Made by a program: the position numbers and the translations under genes. From Camarhynchus parvulus (Eukaryota; Chordata; Aves; Passeriformes; Thraupidae), in assembly GCF_901933205.1 (NCBI RefSeq), contig NC_044573.1:47397493-47461492 (forward strand): DNA of 64,000 nt. The letters run 5' to 3'. Positions 51,701 through 63,100 of this stretch are shown here, piece by piece. The first letter of the stretch is position 1; each line of letters begins with the position of its first letter. A model generated the notes under the pieces. That model was not told the DNA's origin and did no database searches. It saw only the letters and a list, made by a program, of their open reading frames with translations.

Positions 51701-52068
51701 AGACAAAAAATAAACAAGAAGAGACATTTCCCAGCCAAAACACGCTTTTCTCCGCAGAGGCCGTGTGCCAGGCCCCCGACAGCCAGGCTCCCAGCGCTGC
51801 CCGGCGCACCCTGCGGGGAGCAGCCCGCCCGTCCCGTACCTGCGATATCCCAGAGCTGCAGCCGCACCAGGGTCTTACTGTCCCAGTTGATGACTTTGAG
51901 CGCGAAATCCACGCCGATGGTGGCCCGGTAGTGCTGGGAGAAGAGCTGGTGGACGTAGCGCTTGATAATGCTGGTTTTGCCCACGCCCAGCTCCCCGATC
52001 ACCAGCACCTTGAAGAGGTGCTCCCGGCACTCCGGCACGCCGCTGCCCGCTCCTTCCCCGCCGGCCAT
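33642..52068 (-). CDS. RAB32: RAB32, complete spliced coding sequence (3 exons, 218 aa)
   Basis: Small GTPase of the Rab32/Rab38 subfamily. It works on melanosomes and other lysosome-related organelles and on mitochondria-associated membranes, and in mammals it also anchors protein kinase A. Joining 52068-51840, 36196-35919 and 33791-33642 gives 657 nt, that is 218 residues plus a stop; human RAB32 has 225, the difference being a shorter N-terminal Gly/Ala-rich tail. Visible motifs are P-loop GELGVGKTS (residues 25-33), switch I TIGVDF (50-55), the subfamily-typical switch II WDIAGQE (73-79, Ile where most Rabs have Thr), NKCD (136-139), ETSAK (165-169) and C-terminal QCC for double geranylgeranylation. 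Both introns are GT-AG, in phases 1 and 0. The Ala reported as needed for PKA RII binding (human A185) aligns with A178 here. RAB38 is the nearest alternative, but the N-terminus and tail fit RAB32 better. The reading frame looks intact. Confidence 0.97.
33792..35918 (-). other. RAB32: RAB32 intron 2
   Basis: A 2.1-kb GT-AG intron in phase 0. It is AT-rich and unique-looking. I see no repeat that I recognise and no other coding exon. Confidence 0.9.
35919..36196 (-). CDS. RAB32: RAB32 coding exon 2
   Basis: Encodes the end of Gly77 to Lys169. It has the rest of switch II (QERFGNM), the [15 protein letters not shown] strand and loop, the guanine-binding NKCD (136-139) and SAK (167-169). The acceptor is ctctctttcag at 36197 and the donor is AAG|gtaagc at 35918. 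Its length of 278 nt keeps the frame from phase 1 to phase 0. Confidence 0.96.
39806..39861 (+). repeat. A/C-rich simple repeat
   Basis: Imperfect AAAAC/AAACCC repeat within RAB32 intron 1. Confidence 0.8.
41700..42558 (+). mobile_element. CR1 LINE, ~860-bp 5'-truncated copy
   Basis: The longest CR1 piece in the window, in RAB32 intron 1. It runs from the reverse-transcriptase C-terminal coding part (gacatcaagctgagtgg, cagagggacctggacaa) through ggtgaggcaccagaacaggt and gatgccccatccctggaa to a terminal attctgtgatcctatgac. The reading frame is broken by stops and small indels, so the copy is dead. Its orientation opposes RAB32. Confidence 0.93.
48539..48568 (+). repeat. A-rich simple repeat
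   Basis: A tract interrupted by cc, within RAB32 intron 1. Confidence 0.8.
51840..52068 (-). CDS. RAB32: RAB32 coding exon 1
   Basis: Encodes residues 1-76 plus the first base of Gly77. It starts at the ATG at 52068, the first in-frame ATG, in a GGAGGGATGG context with purine at -3 and G at +4. It carries the variable acidic/Gly N-terminus, then the conserved [19 protein letters not shown] stretch with the P-loop, and switch I. The donor is CAG|gtacgg at 51839. The exon sits inside a CpG island. The frame stays open upstream, but there is no earlier ATG in it. Confidence 0.96.
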
Positions 52069-52306
52069 CCCTCCCTCCCTCCTTCCCTCCCGTGGAGTGC
52101 GGCGGAGAGGCCGGGCTGCCGGGCCCGCGGCTCTCCCGCTTCTAAACTTTCCCAGGCAGCAACTTTCCTCCAACTTTCCCCAGCCGGCTCCCCGCAGGAC
52201 CGGCCCTCGCCGGGCGGGGGAAGACGAAGCGGGACAGAGGGTGGGAGGGAGCAGGGAACCTCAGCCACCACCTGACTGCAGTCACAGGACGCGGAAACTC
52301 CGCGGG

Positions 52307-52312
52307 CTTATA
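52307..52312 (-). promoter_or_regulatory. TATA-like element upstream of RAB32
   Basis: Minus-strand TATAAG within GC-rich sequence, about 240 bp before the start codon. Its spacing fits a core promoter, but a single hexamer is weak evidence. Confidence 0.3.
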
Positions 52313-52793
52313 GCGGCCCGGGGGAGGGCGGTGAGAGGGGCGGGGAGAGGGAGCGGCCCGCCGCTCCGGGAGGTGGGAACGGGAAAGGGCCCGGGCGGGA
52401 GGAGTTCCCCTGCAGCCGCTCCGGGCAGGCCGGGAGCGGCAGGGCTCAGAAGAGAGCTCGGGTTGGGAAAGTGTCAGCTCTCTGTCCGTACCATTCTTTG
52501 GTACTTTGCTTCCAGTGGTGGTGGTGGCAGCGAAGTTTTCTGCCGGTGAAGTCTCTGAAAGCACCCGTGTTCTCTCCCCGCCGTCCGGCAAAGAGTGTTT
52601 TACGGCAGAGAGGTCCGTGGGACAGAGGGCCTTGTCAAGATGCGTGGCGATGGCAGGGTTCCAGTGGCCGTGTTCGCTCCCAGCCTCCATTCCCAGGAGC
52701 CACCATGGGGCGCTGTAGGTGCGGGGTGCTGCGCCCCGGCCCCCTCTCCGCCCTCGCAGGCCCTGCAGTGTGGCCTGGGGCTGCGTGTGGGCC

Positions 52794-52827
52794 GGGCTGG
52801 GGCTGGGGCTGGGGCTGGGCTGGGCTA
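52794..52827 (+). repeat. (GGGGCT)n simple repeat
   Basis: Tandem ggggct/gggct units with more than four G-runs of three or more, able to form a G-quadruplex on the plus strand. It lies about 730 bp upstream of the RAB32 start. Confidence 0.85.
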
Positions 52828-52990
52828 GGCTGAGCCCGCTGAGCAAACAGGGCCGGGCTGGGCTGTGCTGAGACACCGGGGCAAACAGGGCCGGCAGTGC
52901 GGGCCGGGCTGTGCTGAGCCCGCCGGAGCAAACAGGGCCGGCAGTGCAGGCAGGAGTGTGCTGAGCCTCCCGGGGTAAATAGGCCCGTGC
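52828..52990 (+). repeat. Minisatellite, ~46-bp unit, about 3.5 copies
   Basis: Units start near 52828 (partial), 52865, 52911 and 52958 (partial). Each carries gctgag, then gcaaacagggccgg, then a gcagtgc or gggct segment; the full units are 46 and 47 bp. It is GC-rich and sits upstream of the RAB32 CpG island. Confidence 0.85.
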
Positions 52991-53174
52991 CCAGGCGGCA
53001 GCCGTGGTACAGCAATGGCTCTGTGGAAAAGGCTCGGGTGAGCAGGGCAGACATCACCTCCTCATCTGCCGGATTGCCATCAAACACCTACAGCTAAATT
53101 TGGTTCCCTCATGTTGCTAAATTGATCTAATAAAATATTCTTTTCTGGTTGTTTTAAAAATTATCCTCGGCAGT

Positions 53175-53327
53175 TGTAGAACGTGGAATGGTTTGGTTTG
53201 GAAGGAGCCTTGCAAATCATCCAGTCCCAACTCCCCTGACATGGGCAGGGACACCCCCTGCTAGACCAGATTGCTCCAAGCCAGGTCCAGGGATGGGGCA
53301 TTCACAGCCTCTCTGAAACAGACACCT
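53175..53327 (-). mobile_element. CR1 LINE fragment, 3' end, inverted
   Basis: gtggaatggtttggtttgga, atgggcagggacacccc, gctagaccagattgctccaa and gggatggggcattcacagcc are the inverted CR1 3' end. It lies 1.1 kb upstream of RAB32. Confidence 0.88.
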
Positions 53328-55572
53328 TGTTAGAAATCAGCATAAAACGAGTTTCCTGACCTTAGAACCATGTAGTACCACGTGTGCTGACTACAGGTGC
53401 TGGGGGAAGAACCCTATCTTTGCTAACATACTCTTCAAATTAAACACACAACCCCAGATGTCTGTGCCAGTAATAAGAGGATGAAGTTGTGTGGTAGTGT
53501 CTCCATGCTGTAAGGTTTGTTTATCGTGTTAATACCTAAACAGAACTATTTTGTACCGGAGAGCAATGGCAACCACCCCAAACAGGAAACATTACCTGCT
53601 TGTCTGGACAGCCTGTGTGTACAGAGGCAGGTAACCCAAGGGAAGATCTGACTAGCAGTGAAGGGATGCCCCCGGTGGGAAAGAAAGTAGCGCTTAAAAT
53701 ACATGGGAACATCTGTCAAACAATTGTCAGTTTCTCCTGATACTATAACAGTTTTTTGCATATACTGATTTCTTTACAATGCTTTAAATTAGTGGCTTCA
53801 GTAAAATGATGATCCAGATATCCTCAGGTGGCTTTTGGAGAATGTGTATTTCCATGTCACACAAAGATGGTGCATGCTATGTAGATGGGAGTAGGTGAAT
53901 AGAAGAGCTGTTTGGCAAAATAAGACAAGAAAAGGCAGCATTCTTGGAGAAATATTGTGTTTGGGGATTTTGGTTTGGTAAATTTGCTAATTTGTCATGC
54001 TATATTAACTCCATGGCAATTTCTGTAATTAGTATTTACTTGCCCAGCAGTAATGATACCAGAATATAAACTGGGGGAAGACTATAACTTAGAAACAAGA
54101 TTTTTTCTTTCCTTGGTGGAGGGAGACATGGGGCAGCCCAGGTTCCTATCAAGAGATGAGACAAGCAAGTAACACTGTCTTTTTCCAGGAAGTTGGAGGC
54201 AGATGTGAGACAATATTATTTCAGGTACAGGTACTTTAACCACTATGGGTTCTGGTAAAGCTCTTTAGCTATATCTAGACTGAGGTCTTTTTCATCACAA
54301 TGGTCCATTCAGACAGGGAATTTGGCTGGCATGCACTGAAATTTCCCCCTAGATAGGTCCTAAACTTTTCCTTTGTCTTGCAAAAACAAAAGTGGTTTGG
54401 AAATTAATTGTCACATGCTCATGGCTGGGGTTTAGGATGGATGCAGAGGCCTTGTTCCACAGGCTTAGATGGAGTCTTTGAGCCTTTATTCCTCACCTGT
54501 GAGACAGTAATTACATTACTTTCCTACCTTCTGGGAGAGTTGTATTAATTGATTACTAGGCACATTCTGTTATTATATACCAGGGTGTGGAATGCTTGCA
54601 TGTTAACTGCAGGCATCTCATGACATTATATAAATTGTTTTCCCTTGCACAGACAGGAGCAAAATTGTGTGTATTTCCTACCATTTTTCAGGCCTGCCTA
54701 CTACCCTTTTTGTTTTACATGTCATAAAAATTCATTGACGCCATAGAAATTAATCCCTCCCATTACTTCCTCCATTCCTGCTACTTTTTTTTTTTTTTAC
54801 AAGCAATCAACTAAGTGAGATATTATTAACTGTACTACTAGTAGTAAACTGAATACAAGTACTTTGGGATACTTGAGTTTTATATCAACAGTGCAAAAGA
54901 AGGCTGTAATTTAATTTTTTTCCACACATACTGATTTGGAGTGATAAGGACCAATATTAAAACCAAAGAAGTCAATAAAAATCATCATGTGTTCAGTGAG
55001 GAGTTAGTATAAAAAAGCAAGGGCAAAAAGCAAGGACTGATAATTTGCCATGATTAATAGCTTAATCAGTACTAATTACATTACATAATGCCAAACATAT
55101 AGCAGTAGATCTTGTCTGAACTAATAATTTGCCTTAATTTCATTAATATTAATTTTCATCAAGCTGGCTGATACCTGTGGGAAACAGCTTGGAAAAATTC
55201 AGTCATTTGTAGTCCTGTGTCTCTGGGGAAGTGCAATCAATCATGCATGAGGTTATAGAATAAAGTATAATCAACACCCACCTAATCTTCATATTGTGAG
55301 CTTAATTTCTGTGTCACTTGATCTTTTACATGTAATTCTATTTTTTAACTGACTTCCCTTTGTCACTTGAATGTCAGCAAAAATGCTGTATTGAACAAGG
55401 GCTTTTGACATTATGGTACAGTAATTGGGATAAAACCATTATATTTTATGTTCAGTTGCCTGCACTAGGAGAGCAGGAAAGGGTTATTTTTGGCCATATT
55501 ACTTAGCTTATCTGGTTGGTTGCCTTTAAATAAGATGTGTGCTTCATATTTCAAATACAAAATAAAAGCTCT

Positions 55573-55609
55573 GGTTTTGGTGGGTTTTGGTTTTGGTTTT
55601 TTTTTTCCT
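55573..55609 (+). repeat. (GGTTTT)n simple repeat and T run
   Basis: Repeated ggttttgg units followed by a T tract and tcc. Confidence 0.75.
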
Positions 55610-58600
55610 TTCTCTGCACTGGAGGTCTCAGGAATGAGGAAGAGAAATGTGTATCTTACAAAACAGGCTTTTGGTACCCTCTCATCCTAAGAGCTGAAGT
55701 TTGATCTGAAGTTTTTTTTTCCGTTGCTCTTTGTTGCAACCAGTGGCTGCCCAGCCCCTGGGTTCCTTTGCTAAATTATGTTTATCCACATGTCAGAACA
55801 CTGTCTTCCAACAGCAGTTGGATTTAAGGAACTGTCGGGCCACTGGAAATGCTACAGAAATTTTAATAGCCTCATGATTGTTACACAATGAACTGGTGAA
55901 ATACTTTAGCTTGTAAGACAGCACTTTAGCTTCCTTTTTTTCTGATCCGTAATGGCTTTTTATCTCTCTTGCTTCAAGACTACTTCTTCTAATCTTTCCC
56001 ATGTTAGTCTCTCCTCCGCTTCCTCTACACACCATTTTGCCTTATCTTCTTTCTATTTTCATCGTAACAGCTGCAATTCTTGTAATTCTTTAACAGCTTT
56101 TCTTTTTGCCTTCTTTTTCTTTGATTTTTTCCTCTATTTTTATTTCCTTTTCCCATGAATGTTATTTTTCCCCTGACCTCAGTTTAGGCCTTTCACTTTT
56201 TACCTTTTTTGTTTTATGATTCCTTTCTTTCATACTCACTTTTCTATTCTTCTGAGCTTTTTCCTCTCTGAAGTGAATGAGAGATTTTTCATGTTTCTAC
56301 TTGTCAGCCAGTGGTGAGAAAGGGACCAGCAGCAGGTTCAGCCAGTTAGACCAGGAAAGCTGCAGGAGGCACATTCTTGCCCAAAGCAGAGGGATGCATT
56401 TAACTTAGTCTGCAGTTACATTAGACGTCAAAATCATAGCTGAAGGGATGGTGTGAGTGGCTGAAAAAGTGGATGTACAACACATGGACAATTTCCCTGT
56501 GCATATGAGGATGCAGAGCTGCTTGGAGACTATGACTGAGCAGGTTTGCACACCGTGTTATCTGTGTGCCTCCTTGATCTGGTGGGGGATGCACAGAGCA
56601 CTTCCTCTGCTCCACAGAGTGTTTCCCAGAAGTCAAGGGCAACATAAATCTGCATTGTACACAAATACCATGGTCACAGCCAGAGTGTTCTGCTGGAGCA
56701 GCACAGGTGACTGAATGCTTTCATTTAACAGTGGGGTTTGAGGGAAATGTCTCAAAGTACTGTGATAGTAACATACAAACAGTGGAGACCAAGGCAGGAA
56801 TGGAAGGCTGGGGATATTTTGGAAAAGTGCTTCTATGGTCAAGTAAAACACTGGACAACAAAGCTTATACACAAAAGCACTGAATTAATATTAATTGAAG
56901 GTTATATACGAGTTTACAGTCTACAAATGCATGCCTAGTTTTTGCCCACTATATGCCGTCAGCTGTATGAGAGCACCCATGAACAGAAAGCTAAGATTAT
57001 GTGATAGTACTAAGCCTGCCTGGGGCTTTGCTTCCTGCCAGTCACTATGACACACTCTTGTCTCCTGACCACAAATTTAACTGAGTGATGCAGGCTTGAA
57101 CTTGTAAAACATTCTCGGCATATAGGAGAGTTCTACTCGTACTCAAACTGATATAGCTGGAGAAATACAGGTACTGTTGTAAAATGTATCTTGGGTGCAT
57201 GCATAGAAAACTATTATTAGACAATCATAAATATATGTTGGAAAATCCAGAAAAATAAATACTAATTTTTATTTAAAGCCTGTAAAATAATGGTGCAAAA
57301 AGTGAAGTAATGGAAGGATCCTTCTGTCCAGAAGAGTAAGAGAAACCAGCCATGAAGAGGTCATGTCAAACAGTGATGTTTGCTGGCAAACTCCTGGAGG
57401 GAGTCCCTGATGATCACAAGCAGAAGTCTCCTTAATGAGACTGGTGGTCCTGCACAGAGGATGGGATAGTCTTTCTCACCTGTAATCTATGCAAGTAAAT
57501 GATGGGCTTGGAATACCATTTTCACATGGCTATCAAGCTTACTTTTTCCCCACTTGCAGGCATCCTGTTACCCAAATTCTGGGCTATATCCATTTTATCT
57601 TTACTTCTGCTCTTTTGAAAAGTCTTTTGTGCCTTTTCTGTTATCCAGAGGTGAAAGGATACCATACTGCTGAGGCACTGAGTGACTAAGAGATTCTCTC
57701 ATCATCTGTGACTGCAACACATAAAGCAGGAGCAAGCTGTAGTGAAAGTGCGCCAGATCTGCTGATTCCTTCCATGACTTATTTTGGTAAATCTCCATCT
57801 GCATAGACAGCAGACTGAGAGAAACAGCTTTTGAATTGTCTCCTCTGCAAATATTTATTTTTTCCTCTTTACATATGAGAATGGTAAATTCTTTGCCTTC
57901 ATTATGAGCGCTCTGAAGAAGATAGTTCGATACTCTAGTATTGAACCAGTGCAGTGAGCCTACAGTGTGTTGTTGGGAGGCAGATTTGTGGCAAAATAGG
58001 TCAATCCTTATAGAGCATCATTGCAAGTGTGAAGACTGAGGCCAGGAGGGAGGACAGCCATTGACTGAGATTCAGATAAGCAAGATGGAATAGTTATTGA
58101 AATACTGAGGGGATTGTTATGATAAGCTTTCTTCCTTTGCTAGCTGCTCACTCTAGCTTGTGTGTGGACATTAATTTCCCCAACAACTTTTCCCACATTC
58201 AGTAGCCATGCCCTCAGTTCTTCTCAGTACTCCCAGCCATGTGCTAGGAAGGAAATAGAGGTTCTTCCATGGAAGGCCCTTACTTTCCAGACACAGTGAC
58301 TCCACCTGATCTCTTCCATAAAGTCTGGGTCGTTTTGATCTCTCATCAGCATAGAAGATGAGGCAATTATCTGTGTGGTGATGATTAACTCTTAGCATCC
58401 ACAGCACAACATAGAGGCTGTAAGCATCTGAAGGTGGGGAGAGATGGTAGGATTTACTCAATCAGCAGCTAACTGTAGCATCTCCAGCTGGGCATGGGTG
58501 GGCTCTGTAGTAGGCACCACACAGACATAAGCTGCCCTAGGAAAGCATTTTTTGTGTGTTTTAAATGGTTCTAAGACTGAAGTACTGAAAGGCTCTAGAA

Positions 58601-58847
58601 ATTCCTATTTATGTTTATGTTGATAACTCACCATATTGTTTTGTATCACTCTTAACTAAAAATCCATATAATTCTTAGCTTATCTTGGTTTAAAAATGTA
58701 CTTTTCCTGTATCACACTGACTAATATCTGCAGCTACAGAAATGTGACTGAAGATATGACTTGGAAACATAGATACCAAATTACATAGATGCTTAGAGTG
58801 ATGAGTGACAACCAGACACTATTGTAAATAAATCCATGTTGATTGAC

Positions 58848-58914
58848 ACATTTAATTTTAATTAAATTTTAATTTAATTAATTTAATTTAGTTAAAATTT
58901 ATTTAATTTTTAGC
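58848..58914. repeat. AT-only simple repeat (TTTAATT-rich)
   Basis: Sequence of almost only A and T with recurring taattt/aattta, able to fold on itself. Confidence 0.75.
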
Positions 58915-60019
58915 AACCCTTTAAAGCAACTGCATTTATTGCATCTTTCATGGGGAACAAAGTAGGAAAACTGAAACAAAAAGCATTCTATGACCTTTTG
59001 TAAACTGTTGTAGTAAGTCCCCATTCTGCTCACACACTTAAGCAAGAGAAATTCATTCATCATGACTCATCCCATCCTCTGCACCTTCTTGAGTTCACTC
59101 CTGTGCATGAACTTCATCACATGCAGCCAGCTTCTTATTTTTTGTGATGGGACAGAGAATGGAAAAGATAACTATTAAAGCAGAGCTGGAAATACAGCTA
59201 ATATGCATGTAGACTTAAATATACATCATGGTTATTTACTCATTACATGTTCAGCTGAAAATATAGATGTTTTCCATTGCCTTCTTTGCTGCACATTTTC
59301 ACAGCAATGACAGAACACATGGAAATACCCTTTTCTCTCTCTCTTCGCATTCAAAAGGGCAAACTTCTCTAACAAAATAAACTAACCATACGTATGCATT
59401 TTTGGTCAACCTCAGTGCTGCTGTGTGGCTTAAACATGAGGCCATGTAATGCAGCAAGCTGTATTATGATAAAAATATATAACAGTTTCAGTCTCATTTA
59501 TGTGCAGATTGTGTTGGAATTTACATTGCAACTGAGTGTCTTTCTTACAACTGGCTTTGACTGGGAGTTGCTAAAATTAATGTTTGAACTGAGGTGTCCA
59601 AAACCTGACCAATTTGAAGGGGTTTTTTATGGATACATGAAGTTTGATGCATGCTACCCTTTGTCAGTTTTCAAGATCCTACTGCCTAGGACAGGGGTTC
59701 AAACCTTTCCAGTCTAGAGGCTTTTGATCTTTGATTTGGGACAGTCATTTCGCCCCTCTCCTTGCCCCACAATTAGTTTATTATTGAGAAATGGTTGAAC
59801 AGGTCTTGTTGACAGGTTTTAGAGCTTTTCAGCCTGAGGCAGACACCTGGCATGGATAAGGTTTGCTTAGGTTTCAAGCAGGCTAAAGAACAATAATGGA
59901 GATTCCCAGTCTTCATTACTGAGAAAGCTAGTAGATCCTTCTGCAATACTGTATTGTCTTACCCTCATCGCTCCTCTTTTCTGTAGGAATTTGGACCATG
60001 GTTTTATAGCCCTGCTCTC

Positions 60020-60126
60020 AACCATGCAAAAACCCAAACAAAACAGCCCAAATAAACAATCAAAAAACAAGCCAAACAAACAAACAAACAAAAAGCAACA
60101 AAAAACCCCCATAAACCAAAAAAAAA
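60020..60126 (+). repeat. (AAAC)n simple repeat
   Basis: Imperfect AAAC tract with a core of about four perfect aaac units (caaacaaacaaacaaac). Located in the intergenic region right of RAB32. Confidence 0.85.
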
Positions 60127-63100
60127 TCTGTCAGGCTCAGTCTGTATCAAATTGTATTTGATGAATAATAAATGAGATTGTATTTGGATAAACAAAATAG
60201 TGGGTTTTTTCAGTCATCATTTCTTAAGAAAAATATGGAAATAACGTATTTGGAAGACAGTGTGTGACAACTGTGAGTGTGTGAGAATGAAGCCCAATCA
60301 CTTTACCTGTATTTGCAGACAAAAAAATCTTTAGATTTATCATTCACTGAGCAAAACATTGCTTTTTTTTATTTTATTTTTAATTGGTTTGTAAGCAGGA
60401 TTAGAGTGCCATTGAAGCCATTTTCTTTCTTCAGTGTGTTTCCCATCACAGTGTTCCAGTTCTTAACCTGCCCCTGGCTGTATGTGCCTTTTTTGCTGGA
60501 TCCTTCCTGAGGAGCAGCACCACTCAGCCCACAAAGAGCTGGCAGCCAGGGAGTGGGGTCTGAGCACTTTTGCCAGCTGGCTGATCAGCTGAGGGACAAA
60601 GACAATAGCTTATCTATGCTTGCTCTGGTCAGCTCCCAAGACATTCTTGTCCTTCAAACTGGCATGACTTCTGGTTCAGTGCCAGTTTTCATCAGTGTAC
60701 TGCTGTTCTACATGCACACAGCTTCTTTTTGCTAGTTATTTATAATTTTTGCATAATTTTACTTTTATTTGTGGTGGCCATCTAAAAAACCGCTGCCTGT
60801 TTTCTGCATTGTTAGCAACAGTCAAAGGCTGTCAGTTGGATCTTGTTAAGCTGCAGTTTTATTCCATCAGCCTCTATTCTATGGAGCCTACATACCTCTG
60901 AACTATCTGAATATAAAAAGAAATAAAGACTTCACTCCAGGCCTAAATCCCAGTGACTGAACATCTGTGTTTAATGTTTTTGAAATACCCTTCTAAAAGG
61001 TAGCTGCAGGTGGTTTTGTCAGTAAATCATTTTGCACTTGTCCATCCATAATGTTTCAAAAGCCCAGTTTTGCTGGTTTTTGCTTGGTTTTTTAATCCAT
61101 TAGGCTCCATAGCTAGTTAGAGCGGTGAACTAATTAAAGAAAATAATGAGCCATACCCATTTCAGATCAATATATTTGGAAATTTTTTTTGCAACCTGAA
61201 TAACAATCAAGCTGAAAATTAGAATATAAATGTTGCTAATTCCATGAGCAAAGAAAGGGGCATCTGGTTTAATGTCTGCTATCAAGATTATTATTAGATA
61301 GTTTTCAAAGTACTGCCAAGAGAGTACATAAAACTGCCACTGAGTTGCATATTTAGGTTCAGTATTGTTCTTCCAACTGGAGTACTTGGAGCACAGTTAT
61401 AATCCTCATCTCGCTTTCCATCTCACCATGGTAACATGAGTTATGTACCAAATCTTTCTACTTCCAAGTACCTTATTTTGTGAACAGTCTGTTTATGTCA
61501 GAGATATATTTTCAGGCTTTCAGTACACTTTATATCGTTCACAAGCAACTAATTCAGCACAGACATCTTGCTGTCCAGTCATGATGAAAATTGTTGTAGC
61601 CTAAAATTAAGTGCTGATTTTCTATCAGTACCTATTTTTGTTTCTTCAATGTCTCTTTTTTATTTTTTTTCCTCCTGCTTTCTCCTGGTAAGACATTCTA
61701 TTGAAGAAATATAACTTCTGTAAACATCTTTTTAAGATACCTTTTAAGTTTACAAACCAAACACTATTTGTTAGTCTGTAATTTATTTTATAGAAACAAA
61801 AAGTACCTGAATATTTCAGAAATTATATTGTCTGAAGTTTGTTCCGTTGTTTGTTTAATCTAATCCTGTAACTAATGGTGATGATCTCAACAAATTTAAG
61901 GGTGTCTATTTGTTTTTGTTGTAGAGATAGTTCTCAAATATTAACCCTGCCTCAAATATCTGCACAGCAAATTCAGTGGGATGAAGTATTGTGGATGACA
62001 AAAGCAAAGCCTTTTCAAAGCTGTTGCAGCTCTGAGTCAGCGATTTGTTTCTGGGAAAGACATACTAAAGTTCTTCACTCCTAACTTCCAGATGAAGGAC
62101 ATTTTCTTCCTAACAACAAGCTGGCTGGTCACAGAGCTCAGGACTCATCTCTTCTGAGCTACTTTTGCAGTTGCTTGCTGTCATAGATGCAAAACACCAA
62201 AGAAGGCAGTTCTTGTCAGAAGGAAAATCACTTACAGAACAGAGAGTTACAGAATGCATATATAGAAATTCAATTTAGAACTGAAGGTGTTTATTTAAAA
62301 TGTCCCAAAGCTACAGCTGACATTACTTCCTTGTGCTGGGCCTAGCAAACACTTTCTGTCTTACATGTGATTGCATGTGTGGTAGAGATCAGAGAGCTTT
62401 TTTATCAAAATTGATTCTCAGATGCGTATAAAGTTTTAAGAACCATAAACAGTCTTTTCAAAAAGCAGCTTGTCACATGACATTTGTGGATACCAACCAA
62501 GTTTTCTTTCTTTTTGTTCTTTTTCTCCTAAATGAAAAAATTTCCTCCAGCAGCCTCCTGTAAACTACTTCAAAGAAGTCTCAAGTCCTTTTTTTCCCCC
62601 AGATGACCTACTATTCTGTGTCTTCTCAGAAAATTACTCAAGGTGTTTGAAATTTGAGGAGTGTGCAAAACAGCAAATTTGAATATTTTTAAACCAATAA
62701 TGTATTTCAAGAGTCCTGATTTTCTTTTCAATGGTTTTTCAGTTTATATCTCTCCAGTGAAAACATATCTATAAAATGGCCTGCAGAAACTTCAGTAGTT
62801 TTGGAAAACTACAAGGCTGACAAAAACCAGACTCAATCCAACACAGTACTTAAGTTATGCTTAGTGTCAAATATATGAGTTAGTGTAGGAAAGCTGAGAT
62901 TCATGCCTCAGAGCTAACGTGTTCCAGTACTCTCTCAAATGACTGCTGAGAGAACAAAACTACAGGTTACCTGCGTGGATTTGGCACATCCAGAAGTGGG
63001 GGTTTCTTCCATACCCCTTATTTGCTGGACTTAAACACATATCAGCCAGTGGTCTCTTAACCTCTTTGTTTAATATGCCAGAATCCGCTGCCCATTCTAG

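Larger units (their letters stand above)
36197..51839 (-). other. RAB32: RAB32 intron 1
   Basis: A 15.6-kb GT-AG intron in phase 1. It contains an ~860-bp CR1 copy (41700-42558) and A/C-rich simple repeats (39806-39861, 48539-48568). The remaining stretches are AT-rich non-coding sequence in which I recognise no exon or RNA gene. The open frames of up to 135 residues in it lack any recognisable domain. Confidence 0.85.
51750..52500 (-). promoter_or_regulatory. RAB32: RAB32 CpG-island promoter
   Basis: The GC content and CpG density rise sharply compared with the flanks, and the RAB32 start codon lies inside. The 5' leader has a polypyrimidine/polypurine run at 52069-52090. A TATAAG element on the minus strand (52312-52307), about 240 bp upstream of the ATG, could place the transcription start near 52280, but this is only a suggestion. 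I saw no CACGTG box in the island. Confidence 0.7.

Noticed and set aside
52068..52173. N-terminally extended RAB32 start in the same frame
   Set aside because: The extension begins at TTG, not ATG. The ATG at 52068 is the first in frame and gives the expected N-terminus.
52142..52876. 244-residue minus-strand open frame upstream of RAB32
   Set aside because: It overlaps the CpG island, the (GGGGCT)n tract and the minisatellite. It is a composition artefact rich in Ser, Pro and Ala.
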